Shown: positions 50,350 to 60,283, counted from the first letter of the stretch. The stretch is 64,000 nt of DNA from Paenarthrobacter sp. JL.01a (GCF_025452095.1 NZ_CP104877.1:3472001-3536000), one strand, 5' to 3'. Notes: generated by a model not told the origin, from the sequence alone. A program made the numbers and translations.

Positions 50350-51576
50350 CTAGTCGAACCAAGGGTCCAGGCCGTACAGCGGGAAAATCTCCTTGCGCGT
50401 CGCGATGACCGTCCGGTCCACTTCGTCCGCGGGATCGTAGCCAACTTCCCAGGAGCGCCACCAGACGTCGACGTCGTCGCCCATTTTTTCGGGAGCCCAC
50501 ACCCCGTACGTTTCCTTGACGTAGGTCCGCCATGCTTCCGGCACAGGAAGGCTCAACGCCACGGGACGCTGGGTCACCATGCCGATCAGGTGGCTCCACG
50601 CCCGGGGCACCACACCCGTGACGTCGTACCCTCCACCACCAGTGGCGATCCAGCGGTTGTCGCAGTACCGGGCGGCCAGGCTGGCGACGGCGGAGGCGGC
50701 CTCGCGCTGCCCGTCCACGCTCAGGTTGAGGTGCGTCAGGGGATCGTCGCGGTGCGAGTCGCAACCGTGCTGGCTGACGATCACTTCAGGCTGGAAGGCG
50801 CCAACCAGCTGGGGCACCACCGCATGGAAGGCGCGCAACCAGGCGGCGTCACCCGTAAACGTGGGAAGCGCGACGTTCACAGCGGTCCCCGGCGCGTCAG
50901 GACCACCGGTTTCATTGGCAAAACCCGTCCCGGGGAACAGGGTGAGGCCGGTTTCGTGGAGGCTGATGGTCATGACCCGGGGATCGTTCCAGAAAATGCC
51001 CTGCGTCCCGTCACCGTGATGGGCGTCGACGTCGATGCTCACCACGCGCTGCACACCGCCGTCGAGCAGTCTTTGGATAGCCATCGCGACGTCGTTGTAG
51101 ACGCAGAAACCGCTCGCCCGGTCACGTGCGGCGTGGTGCATGCCGCCGCTGAAATTGACCGCACGCACCGCCCGGCCGGACAGGACGGTGTCCGCCGCCA
51201 GCAGGGAACCGCCGGCCAGCCTGGCGCTGGCCTCGTGCATCCCCGCGAACGCAGGATCGTCCTCGGTCCCCAGCCCGCGGTCTTCCTCCGGGCGGCTTGG
51301 GTCTTCGCTGACCCGCCGGACCGCCTCAACGTACTCGCGACTGTGGACGGTAAAAAGTTCGACGTCGGTTGCCAGGGTGGGTGCATCCACCGCCACATGC
51401 TGGTGGTCGAAAAGGCCCAAAGACCGGGCAAGGCGGGCAGTCAGTTCAAGCCTCTGCGGCGCCATGGGATGGCCCGGACCGAAATTGTAGGCAGTCATGG
51501 CTGGATCCCACACCACCGTCGTTGGCAGTGCGGAGCGCGTAATGCTGGAAGCAGTTGTTCCAAGCGTGGAGTTCAT
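50350..51576 (-). CDS. acuC: Class I histone-deacetylase-like protein (AcuC type)
   Basis: 408 residues of the arginase-like deacetylase fold. Zinc and charge-relay residues are visible in SGGMHHAARDRASGFCVYND and SIDVDAHHGDGTQGIFW, with the downstream GCDSH and TGGGGYD loops. AcuC in Bacillus deacetylates and activates acetyl-CoA synthetase; that role is inferred. TAGCCT ends 7 nt before the ATG, so it is probably leaderless. Divergent from the trk genes. Confidence 0.88.
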   Translation of the reverse strand: MNSTLGTTASSITRSALPTTVVWDPAMTAYNFGPGHPMAPQRLELTARLARSLGLFDHQHVAVDAPTLATDVELFTVHSREYVEAVRRVSEDPSRPEEDRGLGTEDDPAFAGMHEASARLAGGSLLAADTVLSGRAVRAVNFSGGMHHAARDRASGFCVYNDVAMAIQRLLDGGVQRVVSIDVDAHHGDGTQGIFWNDPRVMTISLHETGLTLFPGTGFANETGGPDAPGTAVNVALPTFTGDAAWLRAFHAVVPQLVGAFQPEVIVSQHGCDSHRDDPLTHLNLSVDGQREAASAVASLAARYCDNRWIATGGGGYDVTGVVPRAWSHLIGMVTQRPVALSLPVPEAWRTYVKETYGVWAPEKMGDDVDVWWRSWEVGYDPADEVDRTVIATRKEIFPLYGLDPWFD

Positions 51577-51679
51577 CCAGAACAGGCTACCTGAGGCTGG
51601 AACAGCCCAACGCCCCGGTTACGCGCGCGAATAGTGGTTTACTACTCAGGAAAGCTTGTTTCAACCAAGGAAGAGCGCC

Positions 51680-53113
51680 ATGTCCCACAGCCAGTCGCGG
51701 TCCACCAGCCCGACCAACTGGCAACCCAACCAGCAGGAGCGGGAAGGTCTCTGGATCTTCACCCGTGTGCGCGACTTCATCGACAACATTGCCAACACCT
51801 CACCAGCGCGTTTGGCGTTGACCGTGTTTGCTGTGGTCATCCTGTTCTTCACTGGATTGCTTTCCCTGCCGGCAGCGTCAGCGGAAGGGACTGTGACGCC
51901 GCTGCACCAGGCGATGTTCACGGCCGTATCGAGTGTCTGCGTCACCGGCCTGACCGTGGTCTCCACGGCAACCCACTGGACGTTCTTCGGTCAGCTCGTG
52001 ATCCTGGTGGGCATTTTCGTTGGAGGCTTGGGCACCCTGACCCTCGCTTCGCTCCTGGCACTCATGGTCAGCAAGCGCCTGGGCGTACGCGGCAAGCTCA
52101 TTGCCCAGGAAGCCATGAACAACGCAGGCCGCCTCGGTGAAGTCGGTACGTTGCTCCGGATCGTCATCACGACGTCCGTGGTCATCGAAGGAGCCCTCGC
52201 GCTGGCGCTGATTCCGCGCTTCATCGTGCTGGGCGAAGATTTCTGGCAGGCAGTATGGCACGGCGTCTTCTACTCCATCTCGGCCTTTAACAACGCCGGA
52301 TTCACGCCACACTCAGATGGCATCGTTCCCTACGAAACGGACCTCTGGATCCTGGTGCCCCTCATGCTCGGGGTCTTCCTCGGCAGCCTGGGCTTCCCCG
52401 TGGTGATGGTCCTCCAGCAGAACGGGCTCAACTGGAAAAAGTGGAACCTCCACACCAAGCTCACCATCCAGGTTTCCTTCATCCTGCTGGCAGCCGGTAC
52501 CGTCCTGTGGGCCCTGATGGAATGGGACAACGTGCGGACCATCGCCAACATGAACCTTGGCGATAAGATCATCCATTCGCTCTTCGCCTCCGTCATGACG
52601 CGTTCGGGCGGCTTCAACCTGGTGGACCAGAACCACATGGAATCCACCACCATGCTGCTCACCGATGCCCTCATGTTTGCCGGCGGCGGATCTGCTTCCA
52701 CAGCAGGCGGCATCAAGGTGACCACCATCGCCGTCATGTTCCTGGCCATCATGGCCGAAGCCCGCGGTGACGCCGATGTGAAGGTGTACGGACGCACCAT
52801 TCCCCAGGGCACGATGCGTGTGGCCATCTCAGTGATCGTCGCCGGCGCCACGTTGGTGTCTGTTGCAGCGTTCCTGTTGCTCTCCATCAGCGGAGCCTCG
52901 CTGGACCGGGTGCTCTTCGAGTCCATTTCCGCCTTTGCCACCGTGGGACTGAGCACGAACCTCAGCGCCGAGTTGCCGCCGTCGGGCGTTTATGTCCTGA
53001 CAGCGCTGATGTTCGCCGGACGCGTCGGCACCGTAACCCTTGCAGCCGGGCTGGCACTGCGCCAGCGCAGCCAGCTGTTCCACTACCCGGAAGAGAGGCC
53101 AATCATTGGCTAG
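51680..53113 (+). CDS. trkH: TrkH family potassium uptake protein
   Basis: 477-residue membrane subunit of a Trk/Ktr K+ transporter. The four filter regions appear as SSVCVTGL, SAFNNAGF, TRSGGFN and FATVGLSTN, with the gating loop FAGGGSASTAGGIKV. ATG 51680 has AAGGAAGAG 4 nt upstream. Forms a complex with the TrkA-like protein encoded directly downstream (8-nt overlap). Confidence 0.93.
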   Translation: MSHSQSRSTSPTNWQPNQQEREGLWIFTRVRDFIDNIANTSPARLALTVFAVVILFFTGLLSLPAASAEGTVTPLHQAMFTAVSSVCVTGLTVVSTATHWTFFGQLVILVGIFVGGLGTLTLASLLALMVSKRLGVRGKLIAQEAMNNAGRLGEVGTLLRIVITTSVVIEGALALALIPRFIVLGEDFWQAVWHGVFYSISAFNNAGFTPHSDGIVPYETDLWILVPLMLGVFLGSLGFPVVMVLQQNGLNWKKWNLHTKLTIQVSFILLAAGTVLWALMEWDNVRTIANMNLGDKIIHSLFASVMTRSGGFNLVDQNHMESTTMLLTDALMFAGGGSASTAGGIKVTTIAVMFLAIMAEARGDADVKVYGRTIPQGTMRVAISVIVAGATLVSVAAFLLLSISGASLDRVLFESISAFATVGLSTNLSAELPPSGVYVLTALMFAGRVGTVTLAAGLALRQRSQLFHYPEERPIIG

Positions 53114-53792
53114 TACCACGGGGGCCGCCAACCGCCCCGCACACAACGCCCCGGTGTTGGTCATCGGCCTGGGCCGGTTCGGCTCCGCAACAGCCGAGCA
53201 ATTGGTCAAGCAGGGCCGTGAAGTCCTGGCCATCGAGCGCGACCGCACCCTGGTCCAGAAGTGGGCTCCGGTGCTGACCCACGTCGTTGAGGCCGATGCC
53301 ACCAACATCGATGCCCTCCGCCAGCTTGGCGCTCAGGAGTTCAGTTCCGCCGTCGTCGGTGTCGGCACGTCCATTGAGTCCTCCGTGCTCATCACCGTGA
53401 ACCTGGTGGATCTTGGCATCCAGCACCTCTGGGTCAAGGCGATCACCCCGTCGCACGGCAAGATCCTCACCAGGATCGGCGCCAACCACGTGATCTACCC
53501 TGAGGCCGATGCTGGTGTCCGTGCCGCCCACCTCGTCTCCGGGCGCATGCTGGACTTCATCGAGTTCGACGACGACTACGCGATCGTCAAGATGTACCCG
53601 CCCAAGGAGACCGTTGGCTTCACGCTGGAAGAATCCAAGGTCCGCTCCAAGTACGGCGTGACCATTGTGGGCGTGAAGACCCCTGGCGAGGACTTCACCT
53701 ATGCCCGGCCGGAAACCAAAGTGTCCGGCCACGACATGTTGATCGTCTCCGGACACGTGGACCTGTTGGAGCGTTTCGCCGCACGCCCCTGA
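53106..53792 (+). CDS. trkA: TrkA family potassium channel regulatory subunit
   Basis: 228 residues: RCK-N Rossmann domain (VLVIGLGRFGSATAEQLVKQ) and an RCK-C domain (GFTLEESKVRSKYGVTIVGV). It binds nucleotides and gates TrkH. The likely start is TTG at 53106, overlapping the trkH stop by 8 nt with AGAGG 7 nt upstream; no ATG/GTG lies closer to the conserved N-terminus. Confidence 0.92.
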   Translation: MASTTGAANRPAHNAPVLVIGLGRFGSATAEQLVKQGREVLAIERDRTLVQKWAPVLTHVVEADATNIDALRQLGAQEFSSAVVGVGTSIESSVLITVNLVDLGIQHLWVKAITPSHGKILTRIGANHVIYPEADAGVRAAHLVSGRMLDFIEFDDDYAIVKMYPPKETVGFTLEESKVRSKYGVTIVGVKTPGEDFTYARPETKVSGHDMLIVSGHVDLLERFAARP

Positions 53793-53801
53793 CCCCTCTG
53801 G

Positions 53802-53862
53802 AGTTTTTGTACAGCTAACGCCCTTAAGACACGCTTTTAGGGGCGTTAGCTGTACAAAAACT
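53802..53862. terminator. Bidirectional terminator, palindrome family B, copy 2
   Basis: Perfect 22-bp inverted repeat (AGTTTTTGTACAGCTAACG.. and complement) around a 17-nt centre. Shares the T-run, TACAG.TAACGCCC and GGGGCGTTA core with the copy at 7193-7245. It lies between convergent trkA and proC and includes part of the proC stop codon. Confidence 0.9.
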
Positions 53863-54691
53863 AGCCGAGTTGCTTGGTGATTTCGGCTGCGCGGGCGGCT
53901 GCGGCCCTGGCGCCGTCGGCAATGATCCCGGGGATCCCGCCGTCGTCGAACGCAGCGATGGCTCGTTCGGTAGTGCCGTTGGGGCTGGTGACCGCTACGC
54001 GAAGGGCATGCGGGTCCGCGCCCGGTTCGGCCAGCATGAAGCCAGCGCCCGCCACTGTTTCACGTGCCAGCATGACGGACAGTTCTTCGTCCAGACCAAG
54101 CTTCACGCCCGCTGCCGCCATGGCCTCGGCGAGGTAGAACGCGTAGGCCGGGCCCGAACCGCTAATGGCAGACAACGCGTCCACCTGCTCTTCGGGGATC
54201 TCCACTACCTTGCCGGCACCTGCCAGCGCCTTTTTGGCACTCTCCAGCTGTTCCGGAGTGCAATGCGTCCCGGGCGAAACAGATACGACGCCGCGGCCGA
54301 GCCGGGCGGGTGTGTTCGGCATGGTGCGGATCACCGGCTGGCCTTCCGGCAGTGCCGCTTCCAGCTGCGCGATGGAGACGGCCGCCGCAACGCTCACCAC
54401 GATGGTGTCCTTCGCCAAGGCAGGGCTGATCTCCCGGGCCAGTTCCAGGATGCCCACCGGCTTGACGCCCAGAATGACCATGCTGGAGCCCTTGGTGGCC
54501 AACTTGTTGTTGTCGGGCTCTTCCTCACCGGCGATCGCCGTCACGCCGTGGCGCTGGGCGAGTTCTTCGGCACGCTCCGCCCTGCGGACCGTCGCGACGA
54601 TGTCCGAGGGGTCCGTGCCCGCTGCGAGCAGGCCCCCCATGATGGCCTCGTTCATGGATCCACAGCCAAGGAATGCGATTCGGTTGCTCAT
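53861..54691 (-). CDS. proC: Pyrroline-5-carboxylate reductase
   Basis: 276 residues. Final step of proline synthesis: reduces 1-pyrroline-5-carboxylate with NAD(P)H. Rossmann start RIAFLGCGSMNEAIMGGLL; catalytic dimer-domain signature AISGSGPAYAFYLAEAMAAA. ATG 54691 gives the standard N-terminus; the SD (GGAG) is very close. In M. tuberculosis proC also lies close to the sugar-isomerase and ppx genes found next here. Confidence 0.95.
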   Translation of the reverse strand: MSNRIAFLGCGSMNEAIMGGLLAAGTDPSDIVATVRRAERAEELAQRHGVTAIAGEEEPDNNKLATKGSSMVILGVKPVGILELAREISPALAKDTIVVSVAAAVSIAQLEAALPEGQPVIRTMPNTPARLGRGVVSVSPGTHCTPEQLESAKKALAGAGKVVEIPEEQVDALSAISGSGPAYAFYLAEAMAAAGVKLGLDEELSVMLARETVAGAGFMLAEPGADPHALRVAVTSPNGTTERAIAAFDDGGIPGIIADGARAAAARAAEITKQLG

Positions 54692-55013
54692 GGCTCCATC
54701 ATTGCAGTTGAGCTCGGACGGGGTCGAATGGGTTCCGGATTCACAGCTTGTTCCCAAGGTTATTGCAGGCAGCACTCATGCTCGGTCCGTAACTTAGTAG
54801 TTACCTCATTGAGGGTGCGAGTGATGAGGCGGGCATGGGGATGTCCGCCAGCAGCACCGGTGGCCGGACGGGTTTTCCCCCATTTCCCGATTCGGCCGCC
54901 GGTGCTTTCGCATTTAAGCGGCCCTTTCGCTTGCTGCCGCGCGCTTGCTGCCACCGGACGCGGCCGTGCCCGCGCGCCCCGCCGTTGAACAACGGGGCAC
55001 GCGCTCCCGGGAG
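54692..55013. other. 322-bp gap between proC and the isomerase gene
   Basis: No convincing gene. It contains a 12-bp stem GCACCGGTGGCC (54854-54865) / GGCCGCCGGTGC (54894-54905) with one mismatch, a duplicated GCTTGCTGCC, and a compact hairpin CCCC..CCGTTGAACAACGGGG (54977-54997) just after the isomerase stop that is probably a terminator. The proC promoter should be at the left end. Confidence 0.6.
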
Positions 55014-55847
55014 TTACTGGTCCGTGCTGCGAACCAGGGGAACCGTGAGGTGTTGCCGTGCGAAGCGCAGGGTCTCGGCCAGCATTTCCTCACGCTCCCC
55101 CGCTACTTTTGCCTTGCGCGTTGAAATCTCAGCCACCACGACGCCGTCAAACCCCGAGGCCGCCAGGTGCTGCAAAGCATCGGCGCACTGCTGGGTTCCG
55201 GTACCGGGAACCAGATGCTCATCTTTGCCCGAACCGGAACCGTCGGTCAGATGGACGTGGCGGAGCTTGCTGCCCAGGGCCTTGATGGCTTCCAAACTGT
55301 TGGCCCCGGCAGTGGCGGCGTGCGAGAAGTCCCACGTGACGTCGTCGTAATCCTGGCCCAACGGGTCCCAGTGCGGCAGGTAAGCAACCGCTTCCCGTCC
55401 CCGCACGCGCCACGGGTACATGTTCTCCACCGCAATGCGGACCTTGTACATGGTGGCGATTTCACGCACACCCTCAACGAAGTTCTCCGCATAGTTGGAC
55501 TGCCAGCGGAAAGGAGGGTGGACCACCACAGTGTCGCAGCCCACCTCGGTGGCCATCTGGCAGGACCGCTCGATCTTGTTCCACGCAGTCCCCCACACCT
55601 GCTGGGTCAACAGCAAAGTCGGGGCGTGGATCGACACGATCTCCTGGTTGTAGCGGTGGCTGAGCTGGATCAGGGCCGCAGGGTCCTGGCTCACGGCATT
55701 GTTGGTCACCATCACCTCAACGCCCTCGTAACCCAGGTCCTGGGCCACAGCGAAGGCGTCATGGACGCTCAGGGGATAAACGGAGGCGCTGGAAAGCGCC
55801 ACGGGGATCTGGCGGTCATTCACTTCAGGTTCGACGTCGTTGCTCAT
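55014..55847 (-). CDS. Sugar phosphate isomerase/epimerase-like TIM-barrel protein
   Basis: 277 residues of the AP-endonuclease-2/xylose-isomerase-like fold: ALSSASVYPLSVHDAFAVAQ, EVMVTNNA, VSIHAPTLLLTQ, HPPFRWQS, VENMYPW and HVHLTDGSGSGKDEH carry the metal-binding His/Glu/Asp residues. Actinobacterial homologues (Rv0498 type) are encoded beside ppx, but the substrate is unknown. It follows the Ppx gene after 1 bp, so the two are probably one operon. Confidence 0.85.
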   Translation of the reverse strand: MSNDVEPEVNDRQIPVALSSASVYPLSVHDAFAVAQDLGYEGVEVMVTNNAVSQDPAALIQLSHRYNQEIVSIHAPTLLLTQQVWGTAWNKIERSCQMATEVGCDTVVVHPPFRWQSNYAENFVEGVREIATMYKVRIAVENMYPWRVRGREAVAYLPHWDPLGQDYDDVTWDFSHAATAGANSLEAIKALGSKLRHVHLTDGSGSGKDEHLVPGTGTQQCADALQHLAASGFDGVVVAEISTRKAKVAGEREEMLAETLRFARQHLTVPLVRSTDQ

Positions 55848-55848
55848 C

Positions 55849-56973
55849 TCAGGAGGCCAGCCCGCCTGCCGCGGGGGCTGGTATGGGGGAAGGGGCAGGG
55901 GTATTTACCGGGACCGGAAACTCTTTCACATCCGGCTGGGATTCATCACTATCTGGGGTTGGGCCGCTCTCCTTGGCAGCTTTCTTCTTGGACTTGTCCT
56001 TCTTCTTCCTCTTTCCCACATGGGGAGCGGGATCCAACGCCTCTTCGAAGACCAGCTGATCCAGTCTCCGCAGGATCAGCCCTTCCCGGAGGGCCCATGG
56101 ACAGATCTCCATGGTGGGGAATTCGAACAGTTCAAGCGCCGCTTCGGCAACCAGCGCACCTGCAAGCAACTGCCGCGCCCGTGCCTCCGAAACACCAGGC
56201 AAGTACAGCCTGTCCTCGACTGTCATGGCCGAAATGCGCTGCGCCCACAAGCCGAGGTCGGCCCCATGAAGCTCGCGCTTGACGTAGGGACCGGCCGCGC
56301 TGGGGGCCGCGCCGGCAATACGGGCCAGTGAGCGGAAGGTCTTGGACGTTCCCGCTACAAGGTTTGCGCGGCCGAGGTCGTGGAAATTGCGGACCACGGG
56401 CTTCAAGGTGCTCCGGATGTAGCGGCGGAGTTCCTTGACGCTCTTGGCCGTGGGAGGGTCGTCATGGAGCCAGTCCCGCGTCAGGCGGCTGGCCCCAAGC
56501 GGGACCGAGGTGGCAAATTCAGGGAGTTCATCGGTCCCGTACGCCATTTCGAAGGAGCCGCCTCCGATGTCCAGGTCCAGGATCGGGCCGGCACCCCAGC
56601 CATACCAACGCCGGACGGCGAAGAAGGTCATGGATGCTTCTTCGCTGCCGGTGAGTTCCTGGAGAGTCACAGTGGTCTCGTGCTTGACCCTTGCCAGGAC
56701 CTCCGGGCCGTTTGTTGCCTCGCGGATGGCGGACGTACAGAAGGCGAGGAGATCCTCTGCCTTGTGGCTGGCGGCGAACTCCCAGGCCTCCAGGACAAAT
56801 TCGATGAGCTCATGCTGTCCGGCGTCGCTGATATTGCCGTCACCGTCGAGGTACTGCACCAGGGAAAGCGGGCGCTTGTGCGAAGCGAAAGCTACCGGGC
56901 GCGCGCCAGGGTGGGCATCCACCAGGAGCAGGTGGACGGTGTTGGACCCGATGTCGAGAACGCCAAGACGCAT
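55849..56973 (-). CDS. Ppx/GppA family phosphatase (exopolyphosphatase-like)
   Basis: 374 residues. ASKHA fold: phosphate-1 RLGVLDIGSNTVHLLLVDA, phosphate-2 LDLDIGGGSFEMAYG. Family members hydrolyse polyphosphate or pppGpp; the actinobacterial short type (Rv0496-like) prefers short-chain polyphosphate. The C-terminal 60 residues are a Lys-rich then Pro-rich disordered tail (KRKKKDKSKKKAAKES). ATG 56973 is preferred because AATAAT ends 6 nt upstream; a GTG at 56988 is possible. Confidence 0.88.
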   Translation of the reverse strand: MRLGVLDIGSNTVHLLLVDAHPGARPVAFASHKRPLSLVQYLDGDGNISDAGQHELIEFVLEAWEFAASHKAEDLLAFCTSAIREATNGPEVLARVKHETTVTLQELTGSEEASMTFFAVRRWYGWGAGPILDLDIGGGSFEMAYGTDELPEFATSVPLGASRLTRDWLHDDPPTAKSVKELRRYIRSTLKPVVRNFHDLGRANLVAGTSKTFRSLARIAGAAPSAAGPYVKRELHGADLGLWAQRISAMTVEDRLYLPGVSEARARQLLAGALVAEAALELFEFPTMEICPWALREGLILRRLDQLVFEEALDPAPHVGKRKKKDKSKKKAAKESGPTPDSDESQPDVKEFPVPVNTPAPSPIPAPAAGGLAS

Positions 56974-57062
56974 TCTGCCATTATTCACCGATTCGAAGTC
57001 CGGTAAGCAACTTGGCGGTGACGTTTCGCCGCCGGGACTGAACCCTGTTGGCCGCCGTGGTC

Positions 57063-57494
57063 CTATTCCGCCTGGTCCACCTCGTCAGCACGCTTGAAGT
57101 CGCGCCGGATATTGGCGATGCCCTCGGGGTCGATTTCGAAGCCGAATTCGCTGCCCGGGTTGATGACCATGCCGAGCTCGTCTCCGATATTGCCCAGGAT
57201 CGCTGAACCCATGGTGCCCAGGACATGCGGTGCGGCTTCAAGGAAGCGCTCGTCGACACGGCTGGGGTGGCTGAAGACAGCCAATACGGGCTGACCGTCA
57301 GCGTTCGAGAGCACCAACGGTTCGACCGAGGAGTCCGGACCATCCACAGCTTCGGAGCTGACCAGGTAAACCTCGTTGTTCAGGAACGCGAGGATGACAT
57401 CCACGGGGTTCGCATCCGGCTGGTCGGCCAGGGCGAGCTTCGCCTCGAGGTCGTTCAAGGGCTGGTTGTCCGGTGAAACCGTCTGTTCAGTCAT
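57063..57494 (-). CDS. SseB family protein
   Basis: 143 residues with the SseB N-terminal domain: NPVDVILAFLNNEVYLVSS, PLVLSNADGQPVLAVFSHPS and GMVINPGSEFGFEIDPEGI. These small cytoplasmic proteins are widespread in actinobacteria with no established function. Lies between topA and ppx on the same strand. Confidence 0.85.
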   Translation of the reverse strand: MTEQTVSPDNQPLNDLEAKLALADQPDANPVDVILAFLNNEVYLVSSEAVDGPDSSVEPLVLSNADGQPVLAVFSHPSRVDERFLEAAPHVLGTMGSAILGNIGDELGMVINPGSEFGFEIDPEGIANIRRDFKRADEVDQAE

Positions 57495-57559
57495 GGTTCT
57501 ACTCGACCACGATGCCGGCCGGGACGCAATTCGCGAATGCTTCCCGGCCGGCCACTGGA

Positions 57560-60283
57560 CTACTTCCTGGCTGCTGCCTTCTTGGCAGGCGCCTTGCGGG
57601 TGGTGGTCCGCTTGACCGGTCCCTTGGCCCGCTTTTCGGCCAAAAGTTCGACGGCGCGTTCCCGGGTCAGTTCCTCAAGCGAGGTTGAGCGCGGGACAGT
57701 AATGTTCGTGACGCCGTCAGTGATGTAGGGCCCGAACCGGCCTTCCTTCACCACGATGTTCTTCTCCGAAACAGGGTCCGGTCCGAACTCGGCCAGGGGC
57801 GGCACTGCCGCGCGCGCCCCACGCTGCTTCGGCTGCGAGTAGATCTCCAACGCCTGGTCCAGGGTGATCGTGAAGATTTCCTCTTCGGATCCGATGGAGC
57901 GGGAGTCCGTACCCTTCTTCAAGTACGGGCCAAAGCGGCCGTTCTGGACAGTGATGGGGTTGCCGTCGGCGTCCTCGCCCAGCACCCGCGGAAGGCTCAT
58001 GAGCTGAAGGGCCTCATCGAGGGTCACGCTGTCCACCGTCATGGACTTGAACAAGGAACCCGTACGGGGCTTGGCCTTGACCGGCTTCTTGGGAGGCTTG
58101 GGCTTGCCGTTCTTGTAGTACTCCACCGGCTGGTTGGCCAGTTGCTCTTCGGTCATCTCCGGGATGATCTCGGTGACGTACGCGCCGTAACGGCCGTTCT
58201 TGGCCACCACCGTGTGACCGGTGTGGGGGTCCGTTCCCAGAACACGTTCCTCGGGAGCGGCCGTCTCCATCAGCTCTTTGGCTTTTTCCGCCGTGAGTTC
58301 GTCGGGAGCAAGCTCTTCCGGGACGTTGGCACGGGCGGACTCAACCACCTCGCCTGTCTTCTCATCCACGGTGGGGATGGAGCTTTCCAGGTACGGCCCA
58401 AACTTGCCCACGCGCAGGGTGATGCCCTCTGCAATGGGAACCGAGTTGATCTCCCGCGCGTCGATCTCACCGAGGTTGTTGACGATGCTGAGCAGGCCCG
58501 GATCGGCGTCCTCACCGTAGTAGAAGTGCTTGAGCCACTCGGTCCCTGCAGCCTGGCCGTTGGCGATCTTGTCCAGGTCGCCTTCCATGTCGGCCGTGAA
58601 TTCGTAGTCCACGTAGTCCGTGAAGTGCTGCTCCAGCAAGCGGATCACCGAGAACGCGATCCAGCTGGGAACCAGCGCCGAGCCCTGCTTCCGGACATAA
58701 CCGCGGTCCTGGATGGTGGAAATCGTGGACGCGTACGTGGACGGACGGCCGATCCCGCGTTTTTCCAGCTCGGCCGTGAGGGAAGCTTCGGTGTAACGCG
58801 GGGGCGGAGACGTTTCGTGTCCAACAGCCACGATGTCTGTGGCCGTCAGGGAATCATCCTTGGCGACGTTCGGCAGGCGGCGGGCTTCATCAGAATCATC
58901 GTCGCCGCGGCTTTCGTCCTTGCCCTCTTCGTAGGCGGCCAGGAAGCCGGGGAAGGTGATGACAGTACCGGAGGCAGAGAACTCTGCGTCACGTCCATCC
59001 GCTGCTACTGCACCCAGGCGGATCGTCGCAGTGGAACCCTTGGCATCAGCCATCTGCGAGGCAACCGTGCGCTTCCAGATGAGCTCGTAAAGGCGGAACT
59101 CGTCACCGCTGAGCTGCTTGGCAACCTGGGCAGGCGTACGGAAGGAGTCACCGGCGGGACGGATGGCCTCGTGTGCTTCCTGGGCGTTGGCCGCCTTGTT
59201 CGCATAGACGCGCGGGCTTTGGGGCACGTATTCGGGGCCGTACAGTTCGGCAGCCTGCCGGCGGGACGCGGTCAGTGCTTCATCGCTCAGCGCCGAGGAG
59301 TCCGTACGCATATAGGTGATGTAGCCGTTTTCGTACAGGCGCTGCGCAATCTGCATGGTGCTCTTGGAGGAGAACCGGAGCTTACGGCCGGCTTCCTGCT
59401 GCAGCGTCGAGGTGGTGAACGGAGCTGCCGGCCTGCGGGTGTACGGCTTGGTATCGACCGAGCGGACACGGAAATCAGCGTTTTCCAGCCCTGCGGCCAA
59501 GGACGTGGCGAGTTCCTCGTCGAGGTGGACCACGTTGGAGGACGTCAATTGGCCGTTGTCGTTGAAGTCGCGGCCGCTGGCAACCTTTGCGCCGTCAACC
59601 GCGGCAAGCTTGGCCTTGAACGAGCCCGATCCCGCACCGAACTGACCGGTCAGGTCCCAGTAGGAAGCCGCCCGGAATGCCATGCGCTCGCGTTCACGGT
59701 CCACCACCATACGGGTCACCACGGACTGCACACGACCAGCCGAGAGGCCACGGGCAACCTTGCGCCACAGGACCGGGGAGATCTCATAACCATAGAGGCG
59801 GTCAAGAATACGACGCGTCTCCTGGGCATCAACGAGCGCACCGTCGACATCACGCAGGTTATCCATGGCCCTGTGGATCGCTTCCTTGGTGATTTCACCA
59901 AAGGTCATGCGGTAAACGGGAACCTTGGGCTTCAGGACCTCCAGGAGGTGCCACGCGATGGCTTCGCCCTCGCGGTCCCCATCGGTTGCGAGATAGAGGG
60001 CGTCAGCATCTTTAAGCTGTGCCTTGAGTTCGGCAACCTTTTTCTTCTTGTCCGGGGAAACGACGTAGTACGGCTTGAAGTCGTTTTCGATATCGACGGC
60101 GAACTTGCCCAGCGAGGTCTTCTTCAGTTCTGCAGGGAGGTCGGAGGGCTGCGGAAGGTCACGGATGTGGCCGATGGAAGCCTCGACGATGAAGCCCTCG
60201 CCAAGGTACTTGGCGATGGTCTTGCTCTTGGCCGGAGACTCCACGATCACGAGTTTCTTGCCGGTTTTTGCCTTGCTGGGCAC
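57560..60283 (-). CDS. topA: DNA topoisomerase I (type IA)
   Basis: 907 residues. Relaxes negative supercoils. TOPRIM domain at the N-terminus (VIVESPAKSKTIAKYLGEG, LATDGDREGEAIAWHLLE), catalytic Tyr in ITYMRTDSSALSDEAL, and several C-terminal repeats with GRFGPYL-type motifs in place of zinc fingers, ending in a Lys/Ala-rich tail (TRKAPAKKAAARK) as in other actinobacteria. GTG 60283 has AGGAG 4 nt upstream; an in-frame extension to 60325 lacks support. Confidence 0.96.
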   Translation of the reverse strand: MPSKAKTGKKLVIVESPAKSKTIAKYLGEGFIVEASIGHIRDLPQPSDLPAELKKTSLGKFAVDIENDFKPYYVVSPDKKKKVAELKAQLKDADALYLATDGDREGEAIAWHLLEVLKPKVPVYRMTFGEITKEAIHRAMDNLRDVDGALVDAQETRRILDRLYGYEISPVLWRKVARGLSAGRVQSVVTRMVVDRERERMAFRAASYWDLTGQFGAGSGSFKAKLAAVDGAKVASGRDFNDNGQLTSSNVVHLDEELATSLAAGLENADFRVRSVDTKPYTRRPAAPFTTSTLQQEAGRKLRFSSKSTMQIAQRLYENGYITYMRTDSSALSDEALTASRRQAAELYGPEYVPQSPRVYANKAANAQEAHEAIRPAGDSFRTPAQVAKQLSGDEFRLYELIWKRTVASQMADAKGSTATIRLGAVAADGRDAEFSASGTVITFPGFLAAYEEGKDESRGDDDSDEARRLPNVAKDDSLTATDIVAVGHETSPPPRYTEASLTAELEKRGIGRPSTYASTISTIQDRGYVRKQGSALVPSWIAFSVIRLLEQHFTDYVDYEFTADMEGDLDKIANGQAAGTEWLKHFYYGEDADPGLLSIVNNLGEIDAREINSVPIAEGITLRVGKFGPYLESSIPTVDEKTGEVVESARANVPEELAPDELTAEKAKELMETAAPEERVLGTDPHTGHTVVAKNGRYGAYVTEIIPEMTEEQLANQPVEYYKNGKPKPPKKPVKAKPRTGSLFKSMTVDSVTLDEALQLMSLPRVLGEDADGNPITVQNGRFGPYLKKGTDSRSIGSEEEIFTITLDQALEIYSQPKQRGARAAVPPLAEFGPDPVSEKNIVVKEGRFGPYITDGVTNITVPRSTSLEELTRERAVELLAEKRAKGPVKRTTTRKAPAKKAAARK

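Noticed and set aside
54801..54992. 63-codon minus-strand ORF between the isomerase gene and proC
   Set aside because: No SD, no similarity I recognise, and it covers the hairpins of the gap.
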